A stretch of 64,000 bases of DNA from Paucibacter aquatile (GTDB taxonomy: Bacteria; Pseudomonadota; Gammaproteobacteria; Burkholderiales; Burkholderiaceae_C), in the NCBI RefSeq assembly GCF_002885975.1, contig NZ_POSP01000001.1, positions 558,001 through 622,000 of the forward strand. The letters are read 5' to 3'. Under the pieces are notes generated by a model. It had not been told where the DNA came from. It ran no database searches and saw only the letters and a program-made list of their open reading frames with translations. The first letter of the stretch is position 1. The number at the start of each line of letters is the position of its first letter. The translations under genes were made by a program, and so were the position numbers. Positions 51,524-61,745 of this stretch are shown piece after piece.

Positions 51524-52327
51524 TCAAGCCTTGATCTGCAGCAGACGCGAAATCTGGCCGGCGGCGTCGAGCAGGCGGGGCAGGGTATGGGCCAGCAGCT
51601 GGTCGGGGGAGCGGCGGTTCACTTGGGAGCCGACATTGAGCGCGGCGATCACGTGGCCGTTGCGGTCGGTGATGGGCGCTGCAAGCGACACCAGGCCGTC
51701 CTCGAGCTCCTGGTTGACCAGGCACCAGCCCTGGCGGCCGGCTTGCTGGATGCGCTCGCGCAGATCGGGCAGGTTGGCCACGGTGCGGCCGGCCAGCGGG
51801 GCGATTTGGATCTGACTCAGCTGAGATTCGAGTGCCGGGGGCGGCAGGCTGGCCAGCAGGACGCGGCCCATGGAGGTGCACCAGGCCGGCAGGCGGCTGC
51901 CCACGCCGAGGTTGATGCTCATGATCTTGCGCGCTGGCACGCGCAGCACGTAGACGATGTCCTGGCCTTCCAGCACCGCGGCCGAGACGCTCTCGCCCAG
52001 TTCGGCGGCCAGTTGCTGCATCACCGGCTCGGCGAACTGCCACAGCGGCTGCGAGGACAGGTAGGCAAAACCGAGGTCCAGGATCTTGGGGGTCAGGGCG
52101 AACAGGCGGCCATCGCTCTTCACATAACCCAGGGTTTCCAGGGTCAGCAGGATGCGGCGGGCGCCGGCCCGCGTCATGCCGCAGCGGCGCGCCACCTCGG
52201 TCAGGGTCTGGCGCGGTGCGCTGGCGTCGAAGGCGCGGATCACCGACAGACCGCGGGCAAAGGACTGCACATAGCTGTCCCCGGGCTTGGGTGCGGTGGC
52301 GTCGGGCGCGCTGGCGTCATCGTTCAT
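51524..52327 (-). CDS. IclR-family transcriptional regulator
   Basis: 267 residues. Winged HTH at about 20-80: SYVQSFARGLSVIRAFDASA, TLTEVARRCGMTRAGARRILL. The effector domain follows with LGESVSAAVLEGQDIVYVLR, GSRLPAWCTSMGRVLLAS and NQELEDGLVSLAAPITDRNG. The closest subgroup by motif is PcaR/PcaU/PobR-like regulators of aromatic catabolism, but no target operon adjoins. The start at 52327 gives MNDDASAPDA, and it is divergent from the AIM24 gene. Confidence 0.85.
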   Translation of the reverse strand: MNDDASAPDATAPKPGDSYVQSFARGLSVIRAFDASAPRQTLTEVARRCGMTRAGARRILLTLETLGYVKSDGRLFALTPKILDLGFAYLSSQPLWQFAEPVMQQLAAELGESVSAAVLEGQDIVYVLRVPARKIMSINLGVGSRLPAWCTSMGRVLLASLPPPALESQLSQIQIAPLAGRTVANLPDLRERIQQAGRQGWCLVNQELEDGLVSLAAPITDRNGHVIAALNVGSQVNRRSPDQLLAHTLPRLLDAAGQISRLLQIKA

Positions 52328-52452
52328 GGGCGGCAGTATAGGGATGGGCCTGGGCTTCACCGCCCTGCCGCTGTGACCGACGGCAGCGGCCCGAAAAACT
52401 GGCTAACATCGCGCCCGCAGTCTTTCCCCCAGTGAGTGAGGAGTTTTTTGTC

Positions 52453-53277
52453 ATGGCCATGGATGTTGTCGATTTTGAGATCAAGGGCGCCGAGATGCAG
52501 TTCGTCGAGGTCGAGCTCGACCCGGGCGAAGCCGCCATCGGCGAGGCTGGCAGCATGATGTTCATGGATGCCGGCATTTCCATGGACACCGTCTTCGGCG
52601 ATGGCGCAGCCAGCCAGGGCGGCTTCTTCGGCAAGCTGCTGGGCGCGGGCAAGCGCCTGATCACCGGCGAATCGCTGTTCACCACCATCTACACCAACCA
52701 AGGCTCGGGCAAGCAGCGCGTGGCCTTTGCCGCCCCCTACCCGGGCAAGATCCTGCCCATGGATCTGCGCCAGCTCGGCGGCACCCTGATCTGCCAGAAG
52801 GATGCCTTCTTGTGCGCGGCCCGCGGCGTGTCCCTGGGCATCGCCATCCAGCAAAAGCTGGGCACCGGCTTCTTCGGCGGTGAAGGCTTCATCATGCAAA
52901 AGCTCGAAGGCGATGGCCTGGCTTTTGTCCACGCCGGCGGCACCGTGGTGCGCCGCACCCTGGCGCCCGGCCAGACCTTGCTGGTGGACACCGGCTGCGT
53001 GGTGGCCTACACCCCGAGCGTGGATTTCGAGATCCAGTACGTTGGCAAGATCAAGACCGCGCTGTTCGGCGGCGAGGGCCTGTTCCTGGCCAAACTGACC
53101 GGCCCTGGCGAGGTCTGGCTGCAGAGCCTGCCCTTCTCGCGCCTGGCTTCGCGCATCTTTGCTGCTGCTCCGCAAAACGGCGGACGCCGGGAAGAAGGCT
53201 CGGTGCTCGGCGGCTTCGCGGCCGGCGCGGCAGGCGCGGGCATCCTGGGTGGCCTGCTCGGCGGCGACGACGAGTGA
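52453..53277 (+). CDS. AIM24 / TIGR00266-family protein
   Basis: 274 residues from the ATG at 52453; GGAG lies at about 52439-52442, favouring it over an upstream GTG. The family's beta-rich fold is visible in DFEIKGAEMQFVEVELDPG, ESLFTTIYTNQGSGKQRVAF and GGEGFIMQKLEGDGLAFVHA, VDTGCVVAYTPSVDFEIQYV. The C-terminal end is Gly/Ala-rich and ends GGLLGGDDE, perhaps membrane-associating. Function in bacteria is unknown. A strong terminator follows. Confidence 0.85.
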   Translation: MAMDVVDFEIKGAEMQFVEVELDPGEAAIGEAGSMMFMDAGISMDTVFGDGAASQGGFFGKLLGAGKRLITGESLFTTIYTNQGSGKQRVAFAAPYPGKILPMDLRQLGGTLICQKDAFLCAARGVSLGIAIQQKLGTGFFGGEGFIMQKLEGDGLAFVHAGGTVVRRTLAPGQTLLVDTGCVVAYTPSVDFEIQYVGKIKTALFGGEGLFLAKLTGPGEVWLQSLPFSRLASRIFAAAPQNGGRREEGSVLGGFAAGAAGAGILGGLLGGDDE

Positions 53278-53308
53278 GCGAGGGCCGCGCGCCGATCCCC
53301 TGCACTGC

Positions 53309-53334
53309 GAGCGGCCCCGGGCCGCTCTTTTTTT
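53309..53334 (+). terminator. Rho-independent terminator after the AIM24 gene
   Basis: GAGCGGC-CCCGG-GCCGCTC (53309-53327) and seven T. Confidence 0.9.
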
Positions 53335-53381
53335 GTTCGGTTTTTTGAGCCGCTTCGCGGTTTCGCCTTCACCATCCCGAC

Positions 53382-54281
53382 ATGCCTGTTCAATCCATGA
53401 GCCGTGTGGCCGACGCCTTCTGGCGCGCGGCCGCCTACTGCCTGCATCCGCGGGTGATCGCCCTGTCCCTGCTGCCCCTGCTGATCGCGGCCGGCCTGGC
53501 CTTCGGCCTGGGCTACTTTTTCTGGGAGCAGGCCGTGGACGGCATGCGCGCGCAGCTGGAGTCCTGGCGCCTGATCGAGTCCTTGCTGGGCTGGCTGGAC
53601 CATGTCGGTCTGGGCGGTTTCCGCTCGGCCCTGGCGCCCTTGCTGGTGCTGGCCCTGGCCCTGCCGGTGCTGGTGGTGCTGAGCCTCTTGCTGGTGGCCT
53701 TGCTGCTGACGCCCACCGCCGTCAATCTGGTGGCGCAGCGGCGCTTTCCGCTGCTGGAGCGCAAACGGGGTGCGTCCTTTGTGCATTCGCTGCTGTGGTC
53801 GCTCGCTCATGGAGTGGCGGCGCTGCTGGCCTTTGTGATCAGCCTGCCTTTCCTGCTGATTCCACCCCTGGTGCTGATCGTGCCGCCGTTGATCTGGGGC
53901 TGGCTGGGTTACCGGGTGTTTGCCTACGACGCCTTGTCCGAGCACGCCTCGGTGGCCGAGCGGCGTCAGCTGCTGCGCCTGCACCGCCTGCCCCTGCTGG
54001 GCCTGGGCCTGCTGACGGGCTACCTCGGTGCCGCGCCGGCAGCGATTTGGGCGTTTGGCGTGATGGCCGTCGCCTTGGCGCCGTTTTTGATCCTGGCCTC
54101 GATCTGGCTCTACACCCTGGTCTTTGCCTTTTCTTCCCTGTGGTTCACGCACTACTGCCTGGCCGCGCTGCAGGAGCTGCGCCTGAGCCGCTCGGCCGCG
54201 GCGCCCGGACCCTCGGGCCTGGTTCTCGATGCTGAAGCTCCCACCCCTACACCCCCATTGCTGCCCAAGGCTGACGCATGA
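53382..54281 (+). CDS. EI24-domain (CysZ-like) membrane protein
   Basis: 299 residues (294 from the ATG at 53397) with about five to six hydrophobic helices: VIALSLLPLLIAAGLAFGLG, APLLVLALALPVLVVLSLLL, GVAALLAFVISLPFLLIPPL, LLGLGLLTGYLGAAPAAIWA and FLILASIWLYTLVFAFSSLW. RYxRVFAY-type YRVFAYDALSEHAS fits the EI24/CysZ family; CysZ takes up sulfate. The C-terminal 30 residues are Pro-rich. The gene overlaps cinA by 4 nt. Confidence 0.82.
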   Translation: MPVQSMSRVADAFWRAAAYCLHPRVIALSLLPLLIAAGLAFGLGYFFWEQAVDGMRAQLESWRLIESLLGWLDHVGLGGFRSALAPLLVLALALPVLVVLSLLLVALLLTPTAVNLVAQRRFPLLERKRGASFVHSLLWSLAHGVAALLAFVISLPFLLIPPLVLIVPPLIWGWLGYRVFAYDALSEHASVAERRQLLRLHRLPLLGLGLLTGYLGAAPAAIWAFGVMAVALAPFLILASIWLYTLVFAFSSLWFTHYCLAALQELRLSRSAAAPGPSGLVLDAEAPTPTPPLLPKADA

Positions 54282-55102
54282 ACACCCCCTCGGTTTTGAC
54301 CCCTCGGCCCAAGATCGGCCTGATCATCATTGGCGACGAGATTTTGTCCGGCAAGCGCCAGGACAAGCACCTCAGCAAGTTCATCGAGATCCTGGCCGCG
54401 CGCGGCATGAGCCTGGACTGGGCCCAGTACCTGGGCGATGACCGTGCTCACATCAGCGCCCGGCTGCGCGAGGCCTTCGCCAGCGGTGACCTGGTGATCA
54501 GCTGTGGCGGCATCGGCGCCACGCCGGACGACCACACCCGCCAGGCCGCGGCTGCCGCGCTCGACCGCGAGCTGGCCCTGCATCCCGAGGCGCGCGCCCT
54601 GATCTGGCAGCGCATCCAGGACATGGCGGCAGAGAAGGGCGAGTCGGTCGACCCCGAACACCCCGACACCTTGCGCCGCCTGGAGATGGGCGTGTTCCCG
54701 GTCGGCGCCGAGATCATCCCCAACCCCTTCAATAAGATCCCGGGCTTTTCGGTCGGCACGGTCTACTTCGTGCCCGGCTTCCCGGTGATGGCGCACCCGA
54801 TGATGGAGTGGGTGCTGGACCAGCGCCACGCCGATCTGCAGCGCCCGGTGCAGCGCCAGGAGCTCTCGCTGATCGTGCAGGGCGCCATGGAGGCCAGCCT
54901 GACCCCGCTGATGGAGCGCGTGGAGGCGGAATTCCCGGGCATCAAGGTCTTCAGCCTGCCCAGCGTGGACCACCCGCAGTGGGGCCGCCATATCGAGCTG
55001 GGCGTCAAGGGCCCGGCGGAGCAGATGGACGCGGCCTACCAGGCACTGAAAAGCGGCGTGATCCAGTTTGGTGCCACGGTGAGCACTGAATTGGTGCGCT
55101 GA
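54278..55102 (+). CDS. CinA-N / MoaB-like molybdopterin-binding domain protein
   Basis: 274 residues of the molybdopterin-binding MoaB/MogA-like fold of CinA: KIGLIIIGDEILSGKRQDKH, LDWAQYLGDDRAHI, SCGGIGATPDDHTRQAAAAA with the GGIGxTPDD motif, IPNPFNKIPGFSVGTVYFVP and PGFPVMAHPMMEWVLDQ. The C-terminal CinA deamidase domain (pyridine nucleotide amidase) is absent. Members with only this domain may hydrolyse ADP-ribose or act in competence. Its last 20 nt overlap the first NtrC-type site of glnA. Confidence 0.82.
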   Translation: MNTPSVLTPRPKIGLIIIGDEILSGKRQDKHLSKFIEILAARGMSLDWAQYLGDDRAHISARLREAFASGDLVISCGGIGATPDDHTRQAAAAALDRELALHPEARALIWQRIQDMAAEKGESVDPEHPDTLRRLEMGVFPVGAEIIPNPFNKIPGFSVGTVYFVPGFPVMAHPMMEWVLDQRHADLQRPVQRQELSLIVQGAMEASLTPLMERVEAEFPGIKVFSLPSVDHPQWGRHIELGVKGPAEQMDAAYQALKSGVIQFGATVSTELVR

Positions 55103-55131
55103 GTCGCCTGGTCTTGCACTGTTTTGGTGAT
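55082..55131 (+). promoter_or_regulatory. Tandem NtrC-type enhancer sites for glnA
   Basis: AGCACTGAATTGGTGCG (55082-55098) and TGCACTGTTTTGGTGAT (55115-55131) each match 11 of 13 fixed positions of TGCACY-N4-TGGTGCA. Their starts are 33 bp apart, three helical turns. The first overlaps the cinA stop. They lie about 150-200 bp upstream of the sigma-54 element. Confidence 0.75.
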
Positions 55132-55281
55132 TGCCTCGTGATTTCTTGACTGGCCGCCCTGTTCCGGGGCCGGGCCTCGGCCCATAATCCCGGGGCTTTG
55201 GGGCCGGATGCACCGGTGCAGCGCAGGGCTGGCGGGGCTGGGCCCCGAGGGCTGACGCAAAGCGCACGAGCAGCCCAAAGT

Positions 55282-55297
55282 TGGCACACAAACTGCT
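55282..55297 (+). promoter_or_regulatory. Sigma-54 promoter of glnA
   Basis: TTGGCACACAAACTGCTT (55281-55298) matches TGGCAC-N5-TTGCW with the -24 GG (55283-55284) and -12 GC (55295-55296) exactly ten bases apart. It is about 107 nt upstream of the glnA start. Confidence 0.8.
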
Positions 55298-55402
55298 TAT
55301 TCAAAGGCTGCGCGGCCTGAGTCTGTTCGAGCAGTGCAAGCCAAACAAATACCTACGCATCCGCAAGCTTTCTCCCGCTACTTACCCGTTTAGGAGTTTC
55401 TG

Positions 55403-56818
55403 ATGGCCAAGACCGTCGCCGACGTGATGAAGATCGTCAAGGAAAACGAAGTCAAGTTTGTTGACTTCCGTTTCACCGACACCCGTGGCAAGGAACAGCA
55501 CGTGACCGTGCCGGTTTCGCACTTCGACGAAGACAAGTTCGTCTCCGGCCATGCTTTCGACGGCTCGTCCATCGCAGGCTGGAAGGGCATCGAAGCCTCG
55601 GACATGCTGCTCATGCCCGATCCGAACACGGCCAATATCGACCCCTTCTTCGAAGAGCCGACCCTGATCCTGTCCTGCGACGTGGTCGACCCGGCCGACG
55701 GCAAGGCCTACGAGCGCGATCCCCGCTCCCTGGCCAAGCGCGCGGAAGCGTACCTGAAGGCCTCCGGCCTGGGCGACACCGCCTACTTCGGTCCTGAGCC
55801 CGAATTCTTCATCTTCGACTCGGTGCGTTGGGCCAACGACATGTCGGGTTCCTTCTTCAAGATCGAATCTGAGGAAGGCGCCTGGAACACCGGCAAGGAA
55901 TACGAGCACGGCAACACCGGCTATCGTCCGACCGTCAAGGGTGGCTACTTCCCCGTGCCCCCGGTCGACAGCGGCCAGGACATGCGCTCGGAAATGTGCT
56001 TGATCCTGGAACAACTGGGCATCCCGGTTGAAGTCCACCACCACGAAGTGGCGAACGCGGGCCAGATGGAAATCGGCACCAAGTTCAGCTCCCTGGTCGA
56101 GCGCGCCGACTGGACCCAGCTGCAGAAGTACGTGATCCAGAACGTGGCCCATGCCTACGGCAAGACCGCCACCTTCATGCCCAAGCCCCTGGTCGGCGAC
56201 AACGGCAGCGGCATGCACGTGCACCAGTCCGTGTGGAAGGACGGCAAGAACCTGTTCGCCGGTGACGGCTACGCTGGTCTGAGCGACTTCGCCCTGTACT
56301 ACATCGGCGGCATCATCAAGCACGCCCGTGCCCTGAACGCCATCACCAACCCCGGCACGAACTCGTACAAGCGCCTGGTGCCTGGCTTCGAAGCCCCGGT
56401 GAAGCTGGCCTACTCGGCCAAGAACCGCTCGGCCTCGATCCGCATCCCCTACGTGGCCAACCCCAAGGGCCGCCGCGTCGAGGCTCGCTTCCCCGATCCT
56501 TCGGCCAACCCCTATCTGTGCTTCGCAGCGCTGCTGATGGCGGGTCTGGACGGCGTGGAAAACAAGATCCACCCGGGCGAAGCCGCCACCAAGGACCTGT
56601 ACCACCTGCCGCCGGAAGAAGACGCACTGGTGCCCACCGTCTGCCACAGCCTGGACCAGGCCCTGGAAGCGCTGGACAAGGACCGTGCCTTCCTGACCAA
56701 GGGTGGCGTGTTCACCGATGCTTACATTGACGCCTACATCGACCTGAAGATGCAGGAAGTGACCCGCCTGCGCATGGCGACCCACCCGGTCGAGTTCGAT
56801 ATGTACTACGCACTGTGA
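55403..56818 (+). CDS. glnA: Glutamine synthetase, type I
   Basis: 471 residues. Conserved motifs are DGSSIAGWKGIEASDM, VDSGQDMRSEMCLILEQLGI, EVHHHEVANAGQMEIGTKF, GDNGSGMHVHQSVWKDGKN, and NRSASIRIPYV with the ATP-binding Arg. Tyr400 in KDLYHLPPEE is the adenylylation site, so GlnE control is expected. It makes glutamine from glutamate and ammonia. GGAG lies 6 nt before the ATG. Nitrogen control comes from the NtrC/sigma-54 elements upstream, and ntrBC lies downstream. Terminator follows. Confidence 0.97.
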   Translation: MAKTVADVMKIVKENEVKFVDFRFTDTRGKEQHVTVPVSHFDEDKFVSGHAFDGSSIAGWKGIEASDMLLMPDPNTANIDPFFEEPTLILSCDVVDPADGKAYERDPRSLAKRAEAYLKASGLGDTAYFGPEPEFFIFDSVRWANDMSGSFFKIESEEGAWNTGKEYEHGNTGYRPTVKGGYFPVPPVDSGQDMRSEMCLILEQLGIPVEVHHHEVANAGQMEIGTKFSSLVERADWTQLQKYVIQNVAHAYGKTATFMPKPLVGDNGSGMHVHQSVWKDGKNLFAGDGYAGLSDFALYYIGGIIKHARALNAITNPGTNSYKRLVPGFEAPVKLAYSAKNRSASIRIPYVANPKGRRVEARFPDPSANPYLCFAALLMAGLDGVENKIHPGEAATKDLYHLPPEEDALVPTVCHSLDQALEALDKDRAFLTKGGVFTDAYIDAYIDLKMQEVTRLRMATHPVEFDMYYAL

Positions 56819-56890
56819 TGGCCGCCGGCCCTCAGCGTGCCGTGATGTGCGCTGCAGGCCGGGCTTTCACGAGCCGCAAGGCTCAACGCA

Positions 56891-56915
56891 AAGGACGGCC
56901 TCGGCCGTCCTTTTT
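56891..56915 (+). terminator. Rho-independent terminator of glnA
   Basis: AAGGACGGCC-TC-GGCCGTCCTT with a T5 tail, 72 nt after the glnA stop. Confidence 0.92.
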
Positions 56916-57019
56916 CATGCCCGGCCCGGGTTCATTGGCTGTGGGTTGCGCAGGACAAGGCGGGATTCAGCGGGTTTGTGCGTTGACTGCGGACACAGCA
57001 CATGGGCCACAATCGCGCC

Positions 57020-57610
57020 ATGTTGATCCGATCCGCTTCGCCGATGACTTCGATCCGCAAGAGTGCCCGAGCCGGTCTGCCGAAATGGGCCGTTTGGAGT
57101 GCGGGCGCGCTCATCTCGGCCCTGGCCTCGGGTGCTCAGGCCCAGGGCACGGTCTACCGTTGCCCCGGCCCGCCGGTGCTCTACACCGATGCCTTGTCGG
57201 CCAAGGAAGCGTTGGAGAAGGGTTGCCGCACCATCGAGGGCTCGCCCATCACCGTGGTGCAGTCGCCCAAGCCCAAGGCGGGCACGGCAGGCACGGCCGG
57301 GGGCTCGCATGGTGAAGCCAGCGGCACGCCGGCGGCGCGCAGCAGCAGCGATGGCGGCAGGGTCGACCCGAGCCAGCAGCGCAGCCGTGACAACGAACGC
57401 CGCCGCGTGCTGGAAACCGAGCTGCGCGAGGCCGAGGAACGCCTGGCCACCACGCAGCGTGAATACGCCGGCGGCAACGCCGAGCGACGCGCCGACGAGC
57501 GCAACTACCAGCGCTACCTGGACCGCATGGCCGAGCTCAAGGCCAGCATCGCGCGCCAGGAGAGCGATGTCGCGGCGCTCAAACGCGAAATCAGCAAGCT
57601 GCCGTCCTGA
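57020..57610 (+). CDS. DUF4124-like secreted protein with a coiled coil
   Basis: 196 residues from the ATG at 57020 (starts at 57002 and 57044 are possible). A signal peptide ends ASGAQAQ. A DUF4124-like segment VYRCPGPPVLYTDALSA carries the conserved Cys and Tyr-x-Asp pattern, with a second Cys in KGCRTIEG. A Gly/Ser linker leads to a long charged coiled coil (ERRRVLETELREAEERLATT onward). Role unknown; such genes commonly lie between glnA and ntrB in Burkholderiales. Confidence 0.72.
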   Translation: MLIRSASPMTSIRKSARAGLPKWAVWSAGALISALASGAQAQGTVYRCPGPPVLYTDALSAKEALEKGCRTIEGSPITVVQSPKPKAGTAGTAGGSHGEASGTPAARSSSDGGRVDPSQQRSRDNERRRVLETELREAEERLATTQREYAGGNAERRADERNYQRYLDRMAELKASIARQESDVAALKREISKLPS

Positions 57611-57667
57611 GGCCCGGCGATCGTCGCCGGTCTGGGGCGCGCGCAGCGGCACCCAGGAGTTGTTCTC

Positions 57668-58813
57668 ATGAGCCCCAGTGCTCCCACCCATTCCGTGCCT
57701 CTGACCGAGGCCGAGCGGACACCGCCGGTGTTCGATGCCCTGGACATGCTGGCCACCATGGTGGCCGTGGTCCGCCCGGACGGCGAATGCCTGTTCGCCA
57801 ACACCGCGTTTGAAAACGTCATGGGCCTGTCGCGCCGCGCCGTGCAGCGCAGCAGTCTCTACGACTGGTTTGCCGAAGCCGGCCGCCTGCGCGACACGGT
57901 CGAGGGCGTGGCCCGCAACGCCTATTCCAGCAGCCGTTTCGATGCCTTGCTGCGCCGTGGCGTGCGCCCGCACGAGGTGCTGGTGCCGGTGCACGTGATC
58001 GTCTCGCAGCTGGAGGTCGGCTCGGCCGCGCCGCGCGGCGGCGATCTGGTTCTGATCGAGCTGATCGAGAACGCCCAGCAGACCCGCCAGGACCGCGAAG
58101 AACGCACGCTCGACCAGGTGCAGGCCACCAAGGAGCTGACCCGCAATCTGGCGCACGAAATCAAGAACCCGCTGGGCGGCATCCGCGGCGCCGCGCAGCT
58201 GCTGACCATGGAGCTGGCACCCACCGCGATGGGGGCCGAGCTCAGCGAGTACACCCAGGTCATCATCCATGAGGTCGATCGCCTGCAAAGCCTGGTCGAC
58301 CGCCTGCTGGCCCCGCACCGCCATGCGCCGGTGGTGGCCGATGTCAACATCCACGAGGTTTGTGAGCGGGTGCGCGCCCTGGTGCTGGTCGAGCATCCGC
58401 GTGGCCTGTCGATCAAGCGCGATTACGACACCTCGCTGCCCGATTTCCGCGGTGACCGCGAGCAGCTGATCCAGGCCGTGCTCAACATCGTGCAGAACGC
58501 GGCCCAGGCCTTGCAGTCCCGCATGGCGGCCGGTGATGCCTGCATCACCTTGCGCACGCGGGTGGCCCGGCAGGTGACGATTGGTAAACAACGCTGGCGC
58601 TTGGCATTGGAATTGCATGTCGAGGACAACGGCCCCGGAATTCCGGCCGAGATTCGTGATCGCATCTTCTTTCCCCTGGTGTCGGGGCGAGAGGGCGGTT
58701 CCGGCCTCGGCCTGACGCTGGCCCAGACGATCGCCCAACAGCACCAAGGCATGATCGACTGTGAAAGTGAACCGGGCCGGACCGACTTTCGCATCACCTT
58801 GCCCTTGCCTTAG
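57668..58813 (+). CDS. ntrB: Nitrogen-regulation sensor kinase NtrB (GlnL)
   Basis: 381 residues. An N-terminal PAS domain (about 25-130: MLATMVAVVRPDGECLFANT) is followed by HisKA with His163 in RNLAHEIKNPLGGIRGAAQL and an HATPase with NIVQNAAQAL, VEDNGPGIPAE and GGSGLGLTLAQT. No membrane helix. It phosphorylates NtrC at low nitrogen and is converted to a phosphatase by PII. The order glnA - DUF4124-like - ntrB - ntrC is conserved; 43 nt separate it from ntrC. Confidence 0.95.
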   Translation: MSPSAPTHSVPLTEAERTPPVFDALDMLATMVAVVRPDGECLFANTAFENVMGLSRRAVQRSSLYDWFAEAGRLRDTVEGVARNAYSSSRFDALLRRGVRPHEVLVPVHVIVSQLEVGSAAPRGGDLVLIELIENAQQTRQDREERTLDQVQATKELTRNLAHEIKNPLGGIRGAAQLLTMELAPTAMGAELSEYTQVIIHEVDRLQSLVDRLLAPHRHAPVVADVNIHEVCERVRALVLVEHPRGLSIKRDYDTSLPDFRGDREQLIQAVLNIVQNAAQALQSRMAAGDACITLRTRVARQVTIGKQRWRLALELHVEDNGPGIPAEIRDRIFFPLVSGREGGSGLGLTLAQTIAQQHQGMIDCESEPGRTDFRITLPLP

Positions 58814-58856
58814 CCCTGGCCCATAGCTCTGGCATTTCCTAGAGGGACCCCGCCGC

Positions 58857-60362
<1,506 letters not shown>

Positions 60363-60452
60363 GGCCCATCCGGGCTGCGTGCAAGCCCTGGGTCGTCGCG
60401 GCAGCTGGCCTCACTACACTGCGGCGTCAAGACACGATGGAGCGCACGCAGC

Positions 60453-61739
60453 ATGAGCCGAATTTTCCAATGGCGTGAGGTACCGGCCCAAGACAGGCAA
60501 GCGGTACAGACCGACGAGCGCCTGCCCTGGCCGCAGACCCTGGCCATGGGCTTGCAGCATGTGATCGCCATGTTCGGCGCCACCGTGCTGGCGCCCCTGC
60601 TGATGGGCTTCGACCCCAATGTCGCCATCCTGATGAGCGGCATCGGCACCCTGATCTTCTTCCTCATGGTGGGCGGCCGCGTGCCCAGCTATCTGGGATC
60701 GAGCTTTGCTTTCATCGGCGTGGTGATCGCCGCCACTGGCTACACCGGCGCGGGGCCTAACGCGAATATCGGACTGGCTCTGGGCGGCATCATCGCCTGC
60801 GGCGCGGTCTACTTTGCGATCGGCGCCCTGGTGTCCTGGCTGGGCACGGGCTGGATCGAGCGCCTGATGCCGCCGGTGGTGACCGGCGCCGTGGTGGCCG
60901 TGATCGGCCTGAACCTGGCTGCCATTCCGATCAAGAACATGGCGCCCACGGGCTTCGATGCCTGGATGCAAGGCGCCACCTTTTTGAGCGTAGCCCTGGT
61001 CGCGGTGTACAGCCGCGGCATGGCCCAGCGCCTGCTGATCTTGCTGGGTCTGCTGGCCGCCAGCTTGCTCTACGCGCTGCTGACCAACGGCCTGGGCCTG
61101 GGCAAGCCGATCGACCTGTCGGGCGTGGCGAGCGCCGCCTGGGTGGGCCTGCCGCGTTTTGCCAGCCCGGTCTTCGAGCCCCAGGCCCTGCTGCTGATCG
61201 TACCGGTGGTGGTGGTGCTGGTGGCCGAAAACCTCGGTCACCTGAAAGCCGTCAGCGCCATGACCGGCCGCAACCTCGACGCCGACATGGGCCGAGCCTT
61301 CATGGGCGACGGCCTGGCCACCATGGTCAGCGGTGCCGCCGGCGGCACCGGCGTGACCACCTATGCCGAGAACATCGGCGTCATGGCCGCCACTCGCATC
61401 TACTCGACCGCCATCTTCGTGATCGCCGGCCTGCTGGGCGTGCTGCTGGGCTTCAGCCCCAAATTCGGGGCGCTGATCCAGGCGATTCCGCTGGCGGTGA
61501 TGGGCGGAGTCAGCATCGTTGTCTTCGGCCTGATCACCGTGGCCGGCGCCAAGATCTGGGTGGACAAGCGAGTGGACTTCAGCGACAGCCGCAACCTGCT
61601 GGTGGTCGCCATCACTCTGGTGCTGGGCACGGGCGACTACACCTTGAAGCTGGGCAGCTTTGCGCTGGGCGGCATCGGGACCGCCACCTTCGGCGCCATC
61701 CTGCTCTACGCCCTCCTGTCACTGGGACGCAAGGACTGA
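60453..61739 (+). CDS. Uracil/xanthine permease family (UraA/NCS2) transporter
   Basis: 428 residues with about twelve to fourteen hydrophobic segments. NCS2 motifs are LQHVIAMFGATVLAPLLMGF, GSSFAFIGVVIAATGY, the PPVVTGAVVAVIGLNL motif, VVLVAENLGHLKAV with the substrate-binding Glu, and GAAGGTGVTTYAENIGVMAA. This matches uracil permease (UraA/RutG) more than xanthine permeases. It sits alone after ntrC. Confidence 0.9.
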   Translation: MSRIFQWREVPAQDRQAVQTDERLPWPQTLAMGLQHVIAMFGATVLAPLLMGFDPNVAILMSGIGTLIFFLMVGGRVPSYLGSSFAFIGVVIAATGYTGAGPNANIGLALGGIIACGAVYFAIGALVSWLGTGWIERLMPPVVTGAVVAVIGLNLAAIPIKNMAPTGFDAWMQGATFLSVALVAVYSRGMAQRLLILLGLLAASLLYALLTNGLGLGKPIDLSGVASAAWVGLPRFASPVFEPQALLLIVPVVVVLVAENLGHLKAVSAMTGRNLDADMGRAFMGDGLATMVSGAAGGTGVTTYAENIGVMAATRIYSTAIFVIAGLLGVLLGFSPKFGALIQAIPLAVMGGVSIVVFGLITVAGAKIWVDKRVDFSDSRNLLVVAITLVLGTGDYTLKLGSFALGGIGTATFGAILLYALLSLGRKD

Positions 61740-61745
61740 GTTACC

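Noticed and set aside
50976..51815. A long plus-strand frame through the inverted-repeat island
   Set aside because: It crosses the repeats and the start of the IclR gene on the other strand. No motif; the product is Arg/Ser/Ala-rich filler of the repeats.
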